From: HGM04593 sp045588345
GTDB taxonomy: Bacteria > Bacteroidota > Bacteroidia > Bacteroidales > Bacteroidaceae
Length of the DNA: 9,180 nt
NCBI GenBank assembly: GCA_045588345.1
Contig: JAZNDZ010000096.1
Span: 1-9,180 of the forward strand
Direction: 5' to 3'
In this document: positions 5,776 to 9,180 of the stretch, piece by piece
Position numbering within the stretch: the first letter of the stretch is position 1
How the letters are laid out: each line of letters opens with the position of its first letter
Notes under the pieces: generated by a model
Told to the model about the DNA's origin: nothing
Seen by the model: only the letters and a program-made list of their open reading frames with translations
The model's database searches: none
Program-made: the position numbers and the translations under genes

Positions 5776-8700
5776 ATGAAAAAACACTTTTTGTTAGCGG
5801 CTCTGGTTGCTGTGTCCTTTTTCTCGGTCCATGCCCAGAACCTTAAAGGCTTTGCTTATGGTGACGTTCAAGCACCACGTGGCTATAATTATGAGAAAGG
5901 GCAGGCTCCAGGTCTTGCCGAGTGGGAGTCTCCCGAAGAACTTGCCTTGAACAAAGAACAGCCAAAGGCTTGGTTCTTTACGTTCGGTAGTGAGGAGTCA
6001 GCACGTAAGGTGCTTCCTGAGAACAGTGAGTATTATATGTCGCTTGACGGTACATGGAGTTTCAACTGGGTAGGCAATCCATGGGAACGTCCGGCAGATT
6101 TCTTCAAGACTGATTTTGACGTATCAAAGTGGGATAAGGTGCAGGTGCCTATGAACTGGAACGTGTACGGCTTGCAGGCAGACGGCTCGCAGAAGTACGG
6201 CATGCCTATATATACTAACCAAAAGGTTATTTTCCATCATAAGGTTGCTGTCGGTGACTGGAAGGGCGGTGTAATGCGTGAACCTGCTAAAGAGTGGGCT
6301 ACATACAAGAACCGTAACGAAGTGGGTTCTTACCGCCGTACTTTTGTTGTGCCTGAGAATTGGGACGGCCGTCAGATATACATCAATTTCGATGGTGTGG
6401 ATTCTTTCTTCTATCTTTGGATAAATGGAAAGTATGTGGGTTTCTCAAAGAATTCAAGAAACCTTGCATCATTCAATATAACAAAATATCTTGTTGAGGG
6501 TGAGAACGTTGTTGCAGTTGAGGTTTACCGCAACAGTGACGGTTCGTTCCTTGAAGCACAGGACATGTTCCGCCTCCCCGGTATATTCCGTACAGTCTCA
6601 TTGACATCAACAAATCCTGTTGAGTTGCGTGATGTTCGTGTACGTACAGACCTTGATGAGCAATACAAGGATGCTGTAGCAAATATTGAGGTTGATGTAC
6701 GCAACCTTACAGCAAAGAAAATCAAGAAGTATCAGGTAAAGGCGCAACTTTACAAGAACACTCTCTATAGTGATGAGAACGAGATTGTTGAGGGCGCAAC
6801 AATGACAATGCCTCTTGAGCAGTTGCTTGCCGGTGATACAAAGACCATTAAACTTGACATGCCTGTTGCAGCCCCTGCAAAGTGGAGTGCCGAGGAACCT
6901 AACCGCTATACATTGGTTATCTCTCTGCTTGACAAGAAAGGCAAGGTGCTTGAGACTGCATCAACATACATGGGATTCCGTGAGGTTGAAATCCGTGACA
7001 CAAAGGCCGAGGATGATGAATTCGGCTTGGCAGGACGCTACTACTACCTGAACGGCAAACCTATCAAGATGAAGGGTGTGAACCGTCATGAGAGCAATAT
7101 CCACACCGGTCATTATGTTACCCGTGAACAGATGGAAAAAGAGGTGTTCCTCATGCTTCAGGGAAATATCAACCACGTGCGTAATTCGCACTATCCCGAT
7201 GCTCCATACTGGTACTATCTATGTGACAAGTACGGTATCTATCTTGAGGATGAGGCCAACATTGAGAGCCATGAGTATTACTATGACAAGGAGTCTCTTT
7301 CTCATGTTCCCGAGTTCCTTGACGCTCACATTGCACGCGTGATGGAGATGGCGCATGCAACAATCAACAGCCCGTCAGTCTGCATATGGTCACTCGGTAA
7401 CGAGGCCGGTCCAGGTGAGAATTTCGTCAAGGCTTATGATGTGCTCAAGGCATTCGATGCTTCACGTCCGGTTCAGTATGAGCGAAACAACAGCATTGTG
7501 GATATGGGTTCTAACCAGTATCCTCCAATCGCGGCAACACGTAATGACGTCAAGGGACAGAACCCTTATGTGAAGTATCCTTTCCACATTTCGGAGTATG
7601 CCCACTCTATGGGTAATGCAGGCGGTGGTCTTGCCGATTACTGGGAGGCTATCGAGAGCACCAACTTCTACATCGGCGGTGCTATATGGGACTGGGCCGA
7701 CCAGGCATTCCTGCACTACGATTCAATAGGTCAGTCAAAGTATTATGCATATGGTGGTGATTTCGGTGACCGTCCCACAGACTTCACATTCTGTATGAAC
7801 GGTGTTATGTTCCCCGACCTTACTCCAAAGCCCGAGTACTATGAGGTTAAGAAGGTCTATCAGAATGTAGGTGTAAAGATGCTTGATAACGGCGAGGTCG
7901 AAATCTTCAACAAGCGTTACTTCAACTGTTTGTGCGACCTTGACATAAGATTCTCTCTCTGGGAGGATGGCAAGCGCATTGATTCTTACTTCATGCCCGG
8001 CATGAAGATTGCTCCACGTACGGCAAAGAATGTAAAACTGAAGTTCAACAAAGCAAATTTCGCTGCCAACAAGGAGTATTTTGTGAAGGTTGAGTTCCTT
8101 TTGAAGAAGGATATGCCTTGGGCAAAGAAAGGTTATGTGCAGATGGATGAGCAGTTGCCTTTGAAGGATGCTGTCAAGAGTGCATTCATTGCTGATGTCG
8201 CTAACAACGGCACAAAGGTAACAGTGGAAAATGACAAGGCTGCAGCGCAGACAATCCTTACGGGTGCTGACAACTCATTCAGAATTGTATTCGACAATAA
8301 CAAGGGCTTGTTCTACAGTGTCGATTATGACGGAACAACAATCCTTGAGGGTGGCAAGTCTATGAAACTTAGTGCCTTCCGTGCGCCGGTTGACAACGAT
8401 ACATGGTTCTTCAAGCCTTGGTTCGCGATTGGTCTGCACAACTTGCAGGATAGCGTTCTCTCGTTCACAAGCAAGAAGAACAAGGACGGCTCTGTTGTGC
8501 TGCAGTATATCGTACGCACACAGGCAAAGCACCAGGCAACCTGCAATCGCTTGCCTAACAGCAGTTTTGAGATTGTTGAGTCGGAGTATGAGATGGCACC
8601 CAATGCGTTCCACTTCATATCCAACAGAATATGGACTGTTTATCCCGACGGCTCGGTAGAGCTCAACAGTGTGATTGTGGGCTCCGAGGCAAGCCAGATT

Positions 8701-9180
8701 GTTGCACGTCTCGGTTTTGAAATGCAGTTGCCTTCTGAACTCTGCAACTATACATATTATGGCCGTGGTCCATGGAACAACTACAATGACCGTTGCGACG
8801 GAGCGTATGTACAGCAGTTCAATAGCACTGTTGCCGATCAGTTCGTTCCGTTCCCCAAGCCACAGGATATGGCAAACCGCGAGGATGTACGTTGGGCAGC
8901 GCTCACAAATGCACAGGGTAATGGTGTGATGTTCGTTTCTACTGAGGGCATGTGTACAAGCGCGCTTCCTTGGAATGCTGTCGAGATGACCGAGGCGGGC
9001 CACCCGCACCAGTTGCCTGCTTCTTCAGGTACATGGCTAAATATTGATACCAAGGTTACCGGTCTCGGCGGTGCAAGCTGCGGTCAGGGTTTTGCTCTCG
9101 ACCATCAGCTCGTAAAGGGCGGCGAGAATATCATGGGCTTTATCATGCGTCCTGTAAAGGCCGGTGATGACTATGTGGCT
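5776..9180 (+). CDS. Secreted GH2 beta-galactosidase-like enzyme (3' end outside window)
   Basis: The first 1,135 codons are seen, with no stop before the edge. Residues 1-20 are a signal peptide (MKKHFLLAALVAVSFFSVHA, cleavage before Q21), so the enzyme should act in the periplasm or beyond. Next come the N-terminal sugar-binding domain with DGSFLEAQDMFRLPGIFR (about 253-270), an Ig-like domain, a TIM barrel starting near 425, and a beta-galactosidase small-chain-like domain with YGRGPWNNYNDR (995-1006). Active-site residues match Escherichia coli LacZ: acid/base E543 (SLGNE), nucleophile E607 (ISEYAHS), metal ligands E497 and H499 (NIESH), H438 (GVNRHE), H472 (SHYP) and W638 (IWDWADQ). It is therefore probably an active retaining exo-glycosidase, most likely on beta-galactosides, though GH2 also holds mannosidases, glucuronidases and others. 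Between YGMPIYTN and VGSYRR it carries a charged insertion-like segment of about 35 residues in place of the short proline-rich link I would expect. The start is supported by the signal peptide; no Shine-Dalgarno sequence is seen. Confidence 0.95.
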   Translation, partial: MKKHFLLAALVAVSFFSVHAQNLKGFAYGDVQAPRGYNYEKGQAPGLAEWESPEELALNKEQPKAWFFTFGSEESARKVLPENSEYYMSLDGTWSFNWVGNPWERPADFFKTDFDVSKWDKVQVPMNWNVYGLQADGSQKYGMPIYTNQKVIFHHKVAVGDWKGGVMREPAKEWATYKNRNEVGSYRRTFVVPENWDGRQIYINFDGVDSFFYLWINGKYVGFSKNSRNLASFNITKYLVEGENVVAVEVYRNSDGSFLEAQDMFRLPGIFRTVSLTSTNPVELRDVRVRTDLDEQYKDAVANIEVDVRNLTAKKIKKYQVKAQLYKNTLYSDENEIVEGATMTMPLEQLLAGDTKTIKLDMPVAAPAKWSAEEPNRYTLVISLLDKKGKVLETASTYMGFREVEIRDTKAEDDEFGLAGRYYYLNGKPIKMKGVNRHESNIHTGHYVTREQMEKEVFLMLQGNINHVRNSHYPDAPYWYYLCDKYGIYLEDEANIESHEYYYDKESLSHVPEFLDAHIARVMEMAHATINSPSVCIWSLGNEAGPGENFVKAYDVLKAFDASRPVQYERNNSIVDMGSNQYPPIAATRNDVKGQNPYVKYPFHISEYAHSMGNAGGGLADYWEAIESTNFYIGGAIWDWADQAFLHYDSIGQSKYYAYGGDFGDRPTDFTFCMNGVMFPDLTPKPEYYEVKKVYQNVGVKMLDNGEVEIFNKRYFNCLCDLDIRFSLWEDGKRIDSYFMPGMKIAPRTAKNVKLKFNKANFAANKEYFVKVEFLLKKDMPWAKKGYVQMDEQLPLKDAVKSAFIADVANNGTKVTVENDKAAAQTILTGADNSFRIVFDNNKGLFYSVDYDGTTILEGGKSMKLSAFRAPVDNDTWFFKPWFAIGLHNLQDSVLSFTSKKNKDGSVVLQYIVRTQAKHQATCNRLPNSSFEIVESEYEMAPNAFHFISNRIWTVYPDGSVELNSVIVGSEASQIVARLGFEMQLPSELCNYTYYGRGPWNNYNDRCDGAYVQQFNSTVADQFVPFPKPQDMANREDVRWAALTNAQGNGVMFVSTEGMCTSALPWNAVEMTEAGHPHQLPASSGTWLNIDTKVTGLGGASCGQGFALDHQLVKGGENIMGFIMRPVKAGDDYVA

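Noticed and set aside
8275..9009. 244-codon open frame on the minus strand
   Set aside because: Antisense to the GH2 gene, which is open throughout with conserved motifs; the residue content is that of a shadow frame.
1..9180. CRISPR arrays, insertion sequences, tRNA genes, attachment sites
   Set aside because: No regularly spaced repeats, transposase or integrase motifs, terminal inverted repeats or tRNA-like folds were seen.

Overview
The window looks like a chromosomal segment of a member of the Bacteroidota, probably Bacteroidales (Prevotella- or Bacteroides-like). The evidence is Bacteroidota-type promoters (-33 TTTG, -7 TAnnTTTG, clearest at 877-907), start codons without Shine-Dalgarno sequences in AT-rich leaders, a small histone H1/Hc1-like protein of the kind common in this phylum, a Wzc-like tyrosine kinase and a large secreted family GH2 glycosidase. 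Genus and species cannot be fixed by eye.

Layout. Positions 1-285 hold no gene I can support, only a perfect 23-bp palindrome. Two housekeeping RNA genes follow, transcribed away from each other: RNase P RNA (rnpB, minus strand, 332-676, with its own terminator at 286-325) and the SRP 4.5S RNA (ffs, plus strand, about 928-1030, with a consensus promoter and a hairpin plus T10 terminator). Next is a two-gene minus-strand operon, read from right to left. Its first gene encodes an 817-residue Wzz/BY-kinase (2308-4761). Forty bases later comes a 378-residue protein joining a cytidylyltransferase-fold domain to a compact GHMP-kinase domain (1131-2267). The operon converges on ffs across a long hairpin at 1066-1107. 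A T-rich intergenic region (4762-5243) carries the divergent starts of this operon and of a 58-residue H1-like gene (5244-5420, own terminator). A further gene-free stretch leads to a GH2 beta-galactosidase-like gene that starts at 5776 and is still open at the end of the window.

How the parts work together. The kinase/copolymerase and the bifunctional sugar enzyme plausibly serve surface polysaccharide production: one controls chain polymerisation and export, the other would make an activated sugar or polyol. The secreted GH2 enzyme would act on galactosides in the periplasm. rnpB, ffs and the H1-like gene are separate housekeeping or chromatin units.

I see no clearly new multi-gene system. 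The points most worth a second look are the non-GGAA apical loop of the SRP RNA, the nucleotidyltransferase/GHMP-kinase fusion, and the repeat-encoded tyrosine tail of the BY-kinase.
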